Of a stretch of DNA of 64,000 bases, positions 1-12,129 are shown one piece after another; position 1 is the first letter of the stretch, and every line of letters starts with the position of its first letter. The notes beneath the pieces were generated by a model. That model did not search any database. It saw only the letters and a list, made by a program, of their open reading frames with translations, and was not told the origin of the DNA. The translations under genes and the position numbers were made by a program. The stretch is from Sequoia sempervirens. Taxonomy: Eukaryota; Streptophyta; Pinopsida; Cupressales; Cupressaceae. Where the stretch lies: positions 211,656,026 through 211,720,025 of the forward strand of contig VDFB02358134.1 of assembly GCA_007258455.2 (NCBI GenBank), in the 5' to 3' direction.

Positions 1-538
1 AGACATTTGAGCAGAGTTTAGAGACATCATCAACATCAACATTCATCCTTCCTTCCTTCAATTCCTATCCGGAATGAGAAGTAGCACTACACTTGCACTT
101 GGTTTTGTTTCTTCTAAAAAGGAGACAAGTTTTTTGTCGACATTGGATCTTGTTCTGTCTTCAAACACTTACCAGTTTTGCAGGAGATCTCATGTTCTAG
201 GGGGGCTATATAGTCTCTCTCTTTCCCTCCTATGGGGAGGCTATTGATTGTATTGTATCCATGTGATGGATGGTGTACTTGTGGGTTATTTTAGAGTCCT
301 CCATCCTTCCCATCCTATCTCACATTTTATTTTCTATATTTCATCTTCTTTTTGGAGAGGGGTTTTATTCCCACTAGGTCTTCCCCTTTTCTTTGGTTGC
401 AAGATATTTTCTGCATCTTTATCATGTAAATGGGTACCTAACATGGCCTCAAATTTGGGACCCATCATCATCATTGTCGTCATAATCATCTTTGCATAAT
501 CATTGCATTTTCCTCCCTAAGTTGAACTTATGGGGGGG
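1..538 (+). mobile_element. 3' non-coding tail of an LTR retrotransposon
   Basis: Sequence immediately upstream of the LTR at 539. It ends in a purine tract (ATGGGGGGG, 530-538) directly abutting the LTR, as a polypurine tract does before a 3' LTR. No reading frame of recognisable protein is present. The short open frame at 248-499 looks like chance translation of this tail. The rest of the element lies left of the window. A Ty1/copia assignment is an inference from the Met-type primer site after the LTR. Confidence 0.5.
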
Positions 539-1004
539 TGTTAGTGTAATTAATTAATTATTACACTAGCATAATTTAACTTAGGTCATATATCATTTAG
601 TCCTAGGTTGCATTTTAATAGATCATTTAATAATGGGGTAACAACCCCTTCAATGTTTGTAGGGATAAGATTCCTTCTAGAAGATGAGTTTTCCTTCTAG
701 AACTTATCTCAACATTTAATAATTTCCTAGACAAGGTTCACATGTTGTTACATGTTAGAGCATGACACACGGAAACATCTCATGCATCTTAGGTTTTCTC
801 TCATGCCTATATATTCAGGAAACTTGTACATTTGTAATCATCGAATATCATGTCAAATATCAATGATCTAATGTTTTACATCAATAGCAATCTCTCATTG
901 CAACCCTTAGTTGCAACAATTTCTATGTGGCGTAATTTCTCTTGGAAATATCTTTTGAAGTGTGCACAACTTCATTGGATGATTAAATATCCATCATTTC
1001 AACA
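539..1004 (+). repeat. LTR, 466 bp, plus orientation
   Basis: Begins TGTTAGTGTAATTAATT and ends TTTCAACA, giving TG...CA ends. A G-rich polypurine tract precedes it and a primer-site-like sequence follows it. A TATA-like stretch (CTATATATTC) lies near 806-815. Having a polypurine tract on the left makes it a 3' LTR, while the primer site on the right would make it a 5' LTR; see findings. Confidence 0.75.
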
Positions 1005-1016
1005 TGGTATTAGAGC
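1005..1016 (+). other. Primer-binding-site-like sequence (initiator tRNA-Met type)
   Basis: TGGTATTAGAGC follows the CA end of the LTR directly. It differs by one base from TGGTATCAGAGC, the usual plant primer site complementary to the 3' end of initiator tRNA-Met. Only about 15 further bases separate it from the opposite-strand copia protease fragment, so any internal region is lost. Confidence 0.5.
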
Positions 1017-1032
1017 ATGTTGAATTCTAACA

Positions 1033-2341
1033 AATTTTAGATCATAGCATTTTCCCACCATCTGTCCAACACTCAAAATATTGTGCTTCAATCCTTCAAC
1101 ATAAAGAACATCATCAATGTCATCCTTACCACCAAGACAAATAGAACCTCTACCATGAATCACACTAGCATTGTTGTCTCCAAATCTTACAACACCACCA
1201 TCATATTTCTCTAGACTCACATTTTTTTTCTTATCACCAGTCATATGATGTGAGTATCCACTATCAATAACCCATTCATCCTTTTCTTCAACTCAGGTTG
1301 CAAGAGTTTTCTCATCTTTAGTAGATTCAGTAGCCACAAGACTATTTTCAATGGTATCAATGAAAACCCATTCATCTTTATTTACATTATCTTTATCAGA
1401 ATCATCATTATTCACTCCTTCAGGAAAGTAATATTTCATTCATAATCTTGACTTGTTAGGCTTAGATCTAGGAGCTATTTCAGGACATCTTGATGCAAAA
1501 TGACCTATTTTACTACATGAAAAACATTTAATAGGTAACACTCCTTCATACTTACCTTTTCCTTTGCCTTCTTTCTTTACAATCAGTGCTTTCAATTCTT
1601 CTACCGCTCTTTCTTTATCTTCAAGCTACTTCAGTTCTTCATCATACTTGGATATCTTTTTGGAACATTCTCCCAGACCATATCTTTGCTTATTACTTCT
1701 AGATACAGTAGCTTTGAATGTTGATTTAGTCTTCAGAATAGATTCATCAAATTCACTTAATTCAAAAGCAACAAGCTTACCAACCAGTGTGTCTCTTGGC
1801 ATCTTTATTACTGATCTAAGCTCTTCAATAGCGTGAGCCTTCACTTTGTAGGAGGAATGCAAGAATCTAAGTATCTTAGCCACAATTTCATGTTCATCTA
1901 GAGAACCACGAACACATGTAATATCCATCACAATTTCATTCACTCTTTGCATAAAAGAAGTGATATTTTTATCTTCACCCATCTTCAAATTCTCATGCTT
2001 GCATTTTAGACTCTGTATCTTAGCCATCCTCACCTATGCATCTCCTTCATAGAAAGTTTCTAGCTTTGTCCAAATCTCATGAGCTATCTATAGTCCTACC
2101 ACATTTACCATCTCCAAATTTGTTAGAGCACTCACCAAAGCTTCAATATCCCTAATAGTACTTTCAACATCTTTGATCTCATCAACAGTGGAGGGGCCAT
2201 TCTAAGGAATAACATATGGATCTTTTGTAATCTTCTAGTTCAGGCTTCACCAATACACCTTAGGTAACATTTCACCCTAAATTTCCATAGTGAGTACTTA
2301 GTTCCATCAAATCTTAGACTATCCTTCTTGAATGTTGCCAT
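1033..2341 (-). pseudogene. E1: degenerate Ty1/copia gag and partial protease
   Basis: The minus strand reads a copia polyprotein from ATG at 2341. The N-terminus (MATFKKDSLRFDGTKYSLW) and the stretch at 2033-1626 fit the UBN2-type gag of plant copia elements. A zinc knuckle of the CX2CX4HX4C type (CFSCSKIGHFASRC) lies near 1485-1535. Protease follows, with the catalytic triplet in VIDSGYSHHM near 1255-1275 and the usual downstream LYVEGLKHNILSVGQM. Stops break the frame at about 2240, near 1625 and elsewhere. The protein ends abruptly near 1033, and integrase and reverse transcriptase are missing, so the element was truncated where the plus-strand LTR remnant begins. Confidence 0.85.
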
Positions 2342-2382
2342 TACAGATAACCTCAAGCTTTTAGACTTCTTCAAAGGAACCT

Positions 2383-2394
2383 GCTCTGACACCA
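2383..2394 (-). other. E1 primer binding site
   Basis: On the minus strand this reads TGGTGTCAGAGC, one base from the initiator tRNA-Met primer site, two bases inside the CA end of the LTR. This fixes the orientation of E1 and identifies the LTR at 2397-3066 as its 5' LTR. Confidence 0.8.
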
Positions 2395-2396
2395 AT

Positions 2397-3066
2397 TGTT
2401 GGAAAAAAAAAGATAGACAAGTGAGAGGGGGCATGAATTAGTTGTCACAAAATAATAAACTTTCCAAAATTAACATAATCCCTGAACTAATGAATAAGCA
2501 ATTAACACATTAGAGAGACAACAAACACTAATACTTTTTACGTGGAAACCCTATTATGGGAAAAACCACAGTGGATGTTAGTCCACAAGATTATACACTT
2601 TTAAAAGTATAATGAATCAATAAGGGGAATGCACATGCATTCATGCACACTACCTAGAGCTCATTGCTCAATTATAGAAGGGGCTCACTACCCAACAATA
2701 CAAAGTAGGATTAAAATCAGAGGGTATGAACTGAGAAAATAGCTTCTACAAAAGCTTGATTACAGTTCCAATTAAGCACAAAAAACTCCTTCACTTTTTC
2801 ATTCAAAGTACTTCACACTTTGCTTGAACTTCTTCACACTCTGGTCTACAATCGAATGGCATTCACACATACACACACAGGAGCATACCCAACACATGAA
2901 GTACACACTCTTATATATCTGCTACATGAGATTTCATCAACTACTTAGTCGGTCAGGAAAATAAAACATATTTTCAATGTCGGTCCAAATTTATAAATAA
3001 ATTTTTAATGTGAATCCACCAAGGTCAACCACAACATAGTGGGGACCCAAATTAATAACTCTAACA
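2397..3066 (-). repeat. E1 5' LTR, 670 bp
   Basis: On the minus strand it starts TGTTAGAGTTATTAATTTGG and ends CCAACA beside the primer site. A TATA-like run (ATATATAAGAG on the minus strand) lies near 2909-2920. There is no second LTR in the window, so no target duplication can be checked; the outer flank is CAAAA at 3067-3071. Confidence 0.8.
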
Positions 3067-3619
3067 CAAAAAGACTTCAATTAATTTCACCTCGAAGATC
3101 CATAACATGTTACTATCATCATGTCGGCTAGGAACATGAAAAATCTAATATGCGCAAGAAAAATATTCAACCATGAGCACACAGATTAATGTGGACGTAC
3201 CACAAAGATAGATCACGATCTAGAGACATCTAAAAACATCAAGAAATAACAAAGAAACATCCACACCAACTAAGATTTCCAGAATCACACAAACTTCACT
3301 TGGGAAAATTGATAGAGACCACAGAAACACTGTTAGACCACAACATGATCAAATCATTATGTGGACCTCTCAAACTTTTGGTAGATGATCTAGATACTCT
3401 GAAGAATAGACCCTTTAGTCCACATCAAGCTGAACTTCAACATACAGAACAAGACGACTTCATGACCTGCACAGTTCCATAGGGAACTTGGAACACTTTC
3501 TTTTACAATTTTCTCAATATCCTTGACATATACAACCATTAATACACCAAATGCTAATAGTGTTGACATCAATGACAACCACTTATCAGCAACACATCCA
3601 CATCATCCAACACATTTGT
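3067..3619. other. No gene seen
   Basis: Flank of E1. Short open frames on both strands (for example 3300-3482 plus and 3390-3578 minus) overlap each other and match nothing I recognise. Confidence 0.4.
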
Positions 3620-4142
3620 TGAGTAAAAGTATTTAAATACATCATCAAACATGTCATACTTCTCCAACCCAATACTAGTGACTCAAAGGCCTAATACCTT
3701 TCAAAATTATACTTACAAATGTAGCAAGAAAAACCACATATAGTCCTAAAGAAGTAAAAAAAATATGTTCAAGAATCATAGGTTGAGTTCCATAGTTTGA
3801 TTTTAATTTTACTAATTTTATTTGTAATTTCTTTCTTACTAGACCTATGGACCAAAAAGTGATATATTTTTGAAAGGGACCAATCCCTTGTATTATTCTA
3901 AGTCAACCACCTATGAAATGCACTAAAAAAAATCAAACAACAAGGCTATGCGAGATTAATCTATAATAGTGTAACAAGCCAATAACACAACAAAGCCAAA
4001 GGAGGCCAAGATTGGAATCCATAAACTAAACGTAGCTCTATTTGCTTCCATAATAAAGGAATCAAAATACACATTGTAAGCACTTAAAACTATTTTTTGG
4101 GGACCTTTCTTCCTCTGATGTACCATAGACCATGAAATGTTA
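3620..4142. repeat. Dispersed 520-bp repeat, copy 1
   Basis: Closely similar to 9206-9726 in the same orientation, beginning AAAGTATTT.AATACATCATC and ending GACCATGAAATGTTA. The minus strand has a 71-codon frame (4171-3956) whose end is hydrophobic like a membrane segment (residues about 50-70). The same frame in the other copy is broken, so a protein is not supported. The parent element is not identified. Confidence 0.8.
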
Positions 4143-5870
4143 CCATATTCACCATCAAGACATAAATCCATAGGAAGTGAGCCTACAACAAATGTATTAA
4201 CAAAAGGATGTAAGGAAGTTGGAGATATTTGTTTATCTACCCTTAAGGGAGGATATCTATATTGTAACTTAAGGATAATAAATTATTAGCACCCCATATA
4301 TACTTATGAGTAGGGATAATTAATATAAAATGATCAATTAGAGATATTGAGGAATTAACTAGAGGCTCTAGAGGAGCATGAATAGCTAGCACAAGAGGAG
4401 TATCTAAACTACAAGGTGTCACTATGAGAGGCTAAGCATGAGAATCGATAGTGAGATGGTGGGGGAGAGCATCCTACAACCAAGAAGTCGCACCAACATC
4501 CTTATGTTTGGTGAGGGTATAGTTCAAATCCGAGTGAATAGATTCAAGTCACTATCAAAAATTGAAGGGAATGCCTTCATAATAGAGAGGTTAAACCTAA
4601 GAATGATCCTTCACTTCAAGAATAATATATACTAGAAGAGCCTTGGAAATGTCAAAATTCACCAAGATGTAGGTAAAATTCATGTGGGTGAAAATGGAAC
4701 TATTAGGATTTTAAAAGGTTGCATTTTGTTGCTTCTATGCTTGGGAGATAGAATAACCATCTTTGCACTCTCATTCAAGGAAAAACCTAGAGATCTCAAC
4801 CCAATGATGAAGTAGGGGAAAGAGATCTTGCAATAGGGCTGTCCTAGGGTTTGATTATAAACTAATGAGGGTTCACCACAAAGCTAGGGCTTGGAAAGAC
4901 AAATGAAATGTGGGATCTAACATTGTTAAACACTAATATGATGCAATCTTTCACTGAATGACCTAGAAAAGTATGTAAAACACAATAGAGAACTACAAGA
5001 TGAAATGTATGAACTTGGAAATTTGAAGCAAACTAGATGAAGGCCTAAAATTTTGAAAAAAATGATTTTAAAGCTTGTTAGGACTCATATGCCAGTCTGG
5101 GCAATTTAGTCACAGACTAGGGTTTTTAGGAAGAAACTAAAATTTGTCAAAAGGTTTCTGGAATTCCAAATTACAGGAAAATGACCTATACTGGAACTCA
5201 ATGCTAGAACTAATGTAACATTAAAATTAGGATTTTCTAAAACTTCAAAGTCTGAATCTTCTCCTTAATGTCTACTCTATCATTTCCAATTGATTTCTAG
5301 ATCTAAAACCCTATTTTGCAACCTGTAGGAGTCTTCCAATGATCTTCAATGCAAGGTGACAATTTTGATAGCTTTCTCCAAACTTTCTCCTCAATGTGTC
5401 TTCAACATAAACCTCCAAATCACACACTAAAGAGAGGGGAAAATGTTTTTTTGTTAGTAGAAAGGGGTTTTCCTTGGTCAAACCCCATTTTGGTAATCAA
5501 ACCTTGAAATGAAATGAAATAAGAATGGAGAATGATGAATGAACACAATATGATGTTGCAACTGACCAAACCCTAGTAATAAGAGGATGCAAACATGTAT
5601 GAGATGGCTCCAATGGATGTAGATCTTGAATCTTGCTTGAATGTGATGAATCTTGAATAGAATGCTAGCCTTAATCATAAAACCCTACATCACAATTGTT
5701 TGCTCAAAAACAAACATGATGCATGAAGATGTTGACATGATGCTTGATGCTTGATAATAAGCCATTGAATTCTCTTGTGAATTCAAATTTTCTATAAGGA
5801 TGCTCATTAAAATTTCTAGGTATAAAATGAGTGAAAGAACCTTGTATTTATACTTATTTATGAAAAATAT
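4143..5870 (+). other. Unresolved retrotransposon debris with an LTR-like promoter
   Basis: No protein recognised. Two observations place it among LTR remnants. First, 5434-5562 matches 53516-53652, the flank into which E6 inserted. Second, 5767-5799 has GAATTCTCTTGTGAATTC followed by TATAAGG, closely resembling the palindrome plus TATA module of the E2 LTRs (21641-21675 and 32656-32690). The boundaries of the LTR are not visible to me. Confidence 0.4.
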
Positions 5871-5874
5871 GTAG

Positions 5875-6490
5875 AAATGCGTGAAAGGGATAAGTAGGTA
5901 GCATAATTCAAGAAACCCAACTTTTAATAAAATTACAACACTTTTTTTTTATGGAGGGTTTTATATCAAAACCAGATTCATTTTCCTACCTGATAAGAGA
6001 GTAGGAGCCATAGGCTGAACCTCTTTAGCTAAGAGCCAAGGATTGAGGGGTATCCATTACTTGATACATGAGAACAAGCCATAGGTTGAACCTCTTTAGC
6101 TAAGAGCTGAGGATTGAGGGGTGTCTATAGGAGTATCCCGGCTTGATCCCTTATGATGTTGGGGCCTTGCACTCAACAAGACTTGATCCTTGGTGGGCTC
6201 ATTTAGAACCATTCAACTTCACCAGCAGTTCAAGGGACCATTAACAATTACAACAATTTTTAATATGTTCATGTGACAATGCACTATGTCCATAGCAAGC
6301 TTAAAATTTAATTGGAAAATAAGTGGGCATCCAAAATTCATCTTTAGAATCTATTTTGGTGAGATTTTCATAGCATTATAGATTGTAAAGGTGAAATTTA
6401 GATACCCATGGCAATTCTCATGTAACTTTAAACTCAATTTGATGGAGCACCTTAATATAATTACATATTGACAAATGTCACAATCTTAAA
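5875..6490. repeat. Dispersed repeat, copy interrupted by a SINE-like insertion
   Basis: The parts 5875-5940 and 6246-6490 match 7833-8092. Shared words include GAAAGGGATRAGTA.GTAGCATA, CAAAATTCATC.TTAGAATCTAT and CAATTTGATGGA/AAA. The 305 bases between them are absent from the other copy, which acts as a natural empty site. Confidence 0.7.
5941..6245 (-). mobile_element. SINE-like insertion with poly(A) tail and target duplication
   Basis: A 305-bp insert flanked by the perfect 10-bp direct repeat AATTACAACA (5931-5940 and 6246-6255). On the minus strand it ends in a run of nine A (T-run 5942-5950). It lies in a repeat whose second copy (7888-7905) lacks it. A tRNA-like B-box candidate (GGATCAAGTC on the minus strand, 6180-6189) lies near its 5' end; an A-box is not clear. 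It contains a near-perfect internal duplication, 6007-6053 and 6075-6122. No protein is encoded. Target duplication, tail and size fit LINE-mobilised SINEs; the family is not identified. Confidence 0.75.
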
Positions 6491-7830
6491 AGCCTAGGAA
6501 AGTGCTAATACCAGTGTGGTATGTGGATGCATGGGGATATCTACAATGTGGTATGGGTATAGATACGAGTGAATGCATGGGAATTAGTGTCAATGGTGAG
6601 GGGTGATAGTAGAATGAGTCCAACTTTACACAAGGGGTTGACATTTGTCGATATGTAATTGTATAAATTTATTCCATCAAATAGGGGAAAAATTAAACAA
6701 GCAAGCACAGGTATTCAAATTTACCATTATAACAAATAATTATACTTAAATTTCTATAAGTAGAATACTTTGATTATACATATTCAGATTTAGAATTACA
6801 TCTCATGTATGAAATGTAGATTATAACTTTTCATATTGTGCAATTAATAATTTTTATTTCACTATGACTTAGATTTAAAATTATCTTTCCACATAAAATA
6901 TAAACCATTTCCAACTTTCTGTTTAATTAAACCCTAAACTCCCCAAATTCTTCAAATGACATGACAAAAATATTTATTTATTTATAAAATTTGACAGTAA
7001 ATTATTCTCGCAACATATAGCCACAACCCAAATATTATTTTCTTAATTTGATGGTGTACCCAATTACACGGTGGTGTAGCATATCCTTGATAATTTGGCG
7101 CACAATGAAATAAAGAAAATAAAGTTTTTGTCTGTGATGTTGCTGGTAGTCAATTATTGTTAATGTTTATTATAATAAACAGTAATTTTCATCAGTAAAG
7201 TTTGTACCGAATACCAAAAATATGATTCAATTAAAAATTATTCGGAAGCACTTTGCTCTATCTAAGTCCTTTTGTGATGATATTCTTCATCCACTGTCTT
7301 CTAAAACTCTGTCAGTCTTCTTCTAAAAGCTATTGATTTCCTCGATCTTTGAAAGTGTTTCCAACGTCGTATGATCCATCCTTATTTTCCTCAAAAGAGA
7401 GATGCTATTATATTCTTTAGTGTTATTATATTCGTTGGTAGGAGAAGTGAACAAAAGCAGCCATTAAGGCGCTATGATGTTAGTGGAGGTGTTATTTTCA
7501 CTGTCTGCCATAACAACATCTCAATACTAAGAAGCTTCCGTGTTTATCCTCACTCCTTTTTAAAAAAATTGTATATAGTTACTTTTAGGGAGGAAAGGTT
7601 AAGGTAAGAGTCAACAAAAATCGAATCTAGAATTTAGATTTTAAGTAGAATTAGGTTATAATCATGATATGTCTCTAGATCATAAATTAGTTTTGGGACA
7701 TGAAAATTGCCAAATCAAAAAGGATAATGTGTATATGAATATGTGTGTGCATAAATGTGATGAATAAGTGGATATGGTAATTTTTAAGAGACATGTTCAA
7801 AACATAAAGACGGGATAAATGAAAAATATC
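6491..7830. other. AT-rich DNA, no gene seen
   Basis: A 78-codon open frame at 7371-7607 (plus) has no recognisable domain and no supporting context. The rest is AT-rich with no clear repeat boundaries. Confidence 0.4.
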
Positions 7831-8092
7831 TAGAAATGTGTGAAAGGGATGAGTAAGTAGCATAAGGCAAAAAACCCACTTTTGTACAAAATTACAATAA
7901 TTTTCAATATGTCTACTTATTTATCCCTTTCATCGCATTTCTACCTATTAAATGAGAAATGATACAGGCATACAAAATTCATCATTAGAATCTATAATGG
8001 TAAAATTTGAATATCCATGGAATTTTGGGCCCAATTTGATGAAAATGTCTTAATCCAATTACATATTGCCAAATAGCATAATCTTTTGTGGA
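7831..8092. repeat. Dispersed repeat, empty-site copy, with inverted repeat
   Basis: Second copy of the 5875-6490 repeat, without the SINE-like insert. It contains an imperfect inverted repeat: 7833-7861 is the reverse complement of 7913-7942 with only a few mismatches, leaving a loop of about 50 bases. This could fold as a MITE-like hairpin. Confidence 0.7.
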
Positions 8093-8480
8093 CTTGGGCT
8101 CATTCAATTGATAACAATTCATATGTATATTACTTTATATAGATTAAATTACATATATTGTATATTTATATCAACTCATATGTATTAGAATGTATAGATT
8201 GTCAATGTGTAAAATTTATATATATAAATTATAAACTAATATCAATTCATATTAATTCATACAAATCAATCAAATTATATTTTTATTTATTTATATAACT
8301 TAAGTTGTATGGATTCTAATATTTTATATCAACTTATATAGATTAGATTATAAATTTATATCAATTTACATATTGGATTGTAAATTCATGTAAATTTATG
8401 TAGATTAGATTATATATGAGTTTATTAGTTTTTATATTTTATAAGTTTTAATTTTATTTTATTTTGTATGTGGATTGTGA
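8093..8480. repeat. AT-rich degenerate repeat
   Basis: Repeated variants of TATATCAAYTYATAT and AGATTAGATTATA occur at irregular spacing. No coding potential. Confidence 0.5.
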
Positions 8481-9205
8481 TCATGTAATCTAATCCCTTG
8501 GGTATAAAATCAAAATACTTAAAATTATATTTTGGCATCCGTCCTCTAAACATAGGTAATCAAAATATAAAACATAAGAACTATGATTAATTATATCAAA
8601 GGCTTCCTATCTAATCCCTTCTTAGGTTATCATATAAGCATCTAATGATTAACCTTTCTCTACAAAGACACTTTTTTTTACCTCTATCTAATTCCTATCT
8701 GAGGATTTAGATTCATACCTTATCACCTCTACATCCCTCTTAGAAACTTCACCTCAAAAAGGGCATGATTTCCTGGATTATTGAATGTTAGAAATTGTGT
8801 CAATATTAAGAGATGCAATCACTAAAACTTCACCCTTAGAGGGATAATTTTTATTTAAACATTAACAAGAGGATCATATAAAGCTAGGGAAAAAAATGAA
8901 ATGTCAACTAACCTTCCTTTTGAAACATGAGTCCCATGTAAATTTTCTAGGGTGATTACAAAGTGGTGTAGTTTTGAGTTTGTTCACCAATTGGGTTTTT
9001 CTTGTGTTTATCATATATATCAAGATGTAAACTTATCATTTTTGAAAAATGGTGTGGTACTTTTGAAAGAAATAGTTTTTCATATAAAGTCAATCTTCTC
9101 ATAATCTACCAGTTATCTCAATCTTTTACTTTCAACTATTAGGGAAATTTTAGGTGGAAGACATTGGGTTGTGTCCATTTACAAAAGCATATGAGCATTT
9201 GTGGA
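8481..9205. other. No gene seen
   Basis: AT-rich unique-looking sequence with no recognised feature. Confidence 0.4.
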
Positions 9206-9726
9206 TTAAAAGTATTTGAATACATCATCAAACATGTCATTATACTTCTCTAGCCCAATACTAGTGGCTCAAAGGTCCAATACCTTTCAAAATTATACTT
9301 GCAAATATAGTAAGAGAAACCACATATAGGAAGAATTAAAAAAAATATGTTCAAGAATCATAGGTTGAGTTCCATAGTTTGATTTTAATTTTATTAATTT
9401 AATTTGTAATTTCTTTCTTACTAGACCTATGGACCAAAAAGTGATATATTTTTGAAAGCGAGCAATCCCTTGTATTATTCTAAGTCAACCAACCATGAAA
9501 CCCACTCAAAACAAGCATACAACAAGGCTAAGTGAGATTAATCTACAATATTGTAACAAGCCAATAATAGTACAAAGCCAAAGGGGGCCAAGGTTGGAAT
9601 CCCAAAACTAAATCTTGTTCTATTTGCTTCCATAATATACGAATAAAAATACACATTATAATAAATTGAAACTATTTTTTTGAGGACCTTTCTTCCTCTT
9701 ATGTACCAAAGACCATGAAATGTTAG
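9206..9726. repeat. Dispersed 520-bp repeat, copy 2
   Basis: Partner of 3620-4142. The match ends at GAAATGTTA, exactly where the LTR-like sequence at 9727 begins, which suggests that LTR inserted into this repeat. Confidence 0.8.
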
Positions 9727-10900
9727 TGTAGATAATTAAAATTTTCCTAATCGATATTACGAATCTGAATTGGATTATTAACACTATTTCATCCTAGATG
9801 ACCTTGTTTCTAACTATTTAATTAAATGATCTAAATTTTTTAATTAAATTTATCATTTTCTTCTATAAATCAAATAATCAATTTTATTGGATTAATTCAT
9901 CCCTCTTCATACTAATTTTCATCTCATTTATATAGATAATGCAAATTATTTGATTAATTTTTTTATGTCTTCCCATTTGATTAAATAATTCTAACTATTT
10001 AATTAAATGTCAAAAATCTCCCCTTTTGCTAAATAAATAAATTATTTAATGAGAAGCTCTTATTCCTCCAACTTGCACAACTAATTAATTTTCTCAAATT
10101 AATTAAATAGCTAATTTCCCTCACACTTGCATAAGAATATTCCCATGGAATATTCCTCCTTCATTTACTTCCTTCATTGAATTTCTCTCACACCAAGCCT
10201 TAATGGCTCTTACACCAAGCCTTAATGGCTATGACATAAGTGTTAATGGCTCTTACATAAGCCTTAGTGGCTCTTACACCAACCCTTTATGGATTTTAAA
10301 TAAGCCTTAATAGCCCTTATACCAAACCTTGATGGCTCTTACACAAGCCTTTACTTCTTACACACTCTCTTCCCAAAATGTGCTCACACATGTGGGAGCA
10401 CACACATCCCCATCAAATATCTTCTCTTTATGATACTCGTCACAAGGTTAATCATCCTTCAATCCTCTCATCAATTACCAACCATTTATTGGGAAGACAA
10501 ATCTCAACCCTTGATTCAACCATTTTCTCTATAAATAGAACTCACTTCTATGAGAAAGGGATCCACTTTTGAATGAAAAATTACTATGCACAATTTCATC
10601 TTCACTATCACACATCTTTCACCATTTTAGCACCAATCTTGTGTCAATTTCATCATTTGATCACAATCTTGAAGCTTGTTCATGAAAGGGATTGAGAAAT
10701 GGCCAATATTCCACATCAATATGGCACCAATCCCCTTATGGGAGGAGGTTTGGGGTAACTAGCTAGGATTTCATTATGCATTGCTTGTTATTTCATGTTT
10801 TTGTATTCATGGTTTCCTTGTTTTGTGATTTCAAAAATTTGATAGGGAGCTTGGTTTAACTTAGCTAATGTGACTAATTTCCTTTTGTTTTAATCATGTT
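9727..10900 (+). repeat. LTR-like sequence, plus orientation (right end uncertain)
   Basis: Starts TGTAGATAATTAAAATTTTCC at the point where the 9206 repeat is interrupted. Its layout resembles the E5 and E6 LTRs: many AATTAAAT runs, a TATA box (TATAAATA, 10530-10537), then a short inverted GGCCAATATTCC...GGCACCAAT segment. I cannot place the right end or a primer site exactly. It contains a minisatellite. Confidence 0.5.
10184..10352. repeat. Tandem repeat, about 21-23 bp x 8, inside an LTR
   Basis: Degenerate units of the form CTTACACCAAGCCTTAATGG, about eight in a row, located upstream of the TATA box at 10530. Confidence 0.8.
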
Positions 10901-12124
10901 GGCTCCTATATAGAGCATGCTCACATTTTGGCAATAAAAGGAGGTCACTTTAATTTTTTGAGTTTTTTTTAAGGAATTTTACAGATCCCACTTTTAGCTT
11001 TCCAGAACACTTCACGGTTTCAAAATTGATTACAATTTGAGAAAGGTATATATATCTCAATTTTCTATCATAATCATCCATCATTAACACTTGGGAAAGT
11101 AAAGTGCTCATCAACACTTTGAATGGCATCATTTCACTTGATTTTGTAAAAGTATTTCTCAACACTTGATGAAAGGATAATCCAACTTAATTTTTCATTC
11201 CATGCTTAAGCTAAATAATCTTTCAATTTGGGTTTAAAATCAATAATACAATGAGTTATCTCAAAGTTGGCTAAAATTGAACACAAACAACCTCACCATT
11301 GCAATGTTGGTTAAAATTGAACAATAAAAATTTACACTTCATTTTTGTGCTATTAAAATGAAATCATTTCTTTGAATGTTAAAAATAATCATTTTCTATT
11401 GTGCTTATCATCATGATTGTGTAAACTTCTAGTGCATATCCTCTCTCATTGCACTTCATGCAATCTTGGGTGAAGAGAAATAATTTTTTTCTTATTAAGA
11501 AAGGGCTTACTAATGACATACATTCCATAATGGAGAACTCATGTAAGTGACTCTCAATAAGCACATTTATGGGTGGGCTATATAAAGGTTGTGAACTTGA
11601 AAAATAGTAGCTTCAATCTATGGTGGAATAAAATATTGTGCCTAATCCAACTCTAAATTTATGAGCCAAAAGGGAATGACTTAATGCCTCTAGTGGCTTG
11701 CAAGTGATTTATGTAACTCATTGCTCACAGTTGTCATTAAAAAATCTTTGTGTAGAGGCCAACCTTTCTTTATGAAATGTTCTTTGAAATTGGTGCATCA
11801 GAATTTACTTTTGAGAAGTTACTTACCAAGTTTGATTTATTTTTGAGGCATAGAGCTTAAGAGTTCATTTTGTTGTACAAAAACTTGAGGTGGTGATATA
11901 CCTCTATTTGTTCCCTCCATAAGTTGCATGTAAAATAATCCCTTCAAAGAATGAGTTAGGCTCACCTCAAAGAATGTACCTACTCTAGGTTGTAATGATT
12001 GTATTTTGTGAGCTCGCCAAGTGAATTTTATGGAAGAAGATTTACAAAATATCTCCATTACCTTGGACATCAAATACATTGCTTGGGTTCAAAAAAAATT
12101 AAACAAAAATTGATCATGGTCATT
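10901..12124. other. Unresolved sequence left of the nest
   Basis: No recognised protein. Short open frames at 10950-11165, 11379-11564 and 11837-12079 (all minus) match no family I know. Removing the insertions, this DNA was once continuous with 39125-41197. Confidence 0.4.
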
Positions 12125-12129
12125 AAGAT

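Noticed and set aside
7371..7607. Isolated 78-codon ORF
   Set aside because: No domain, no second copy and no promoter or splice context to support a gene.
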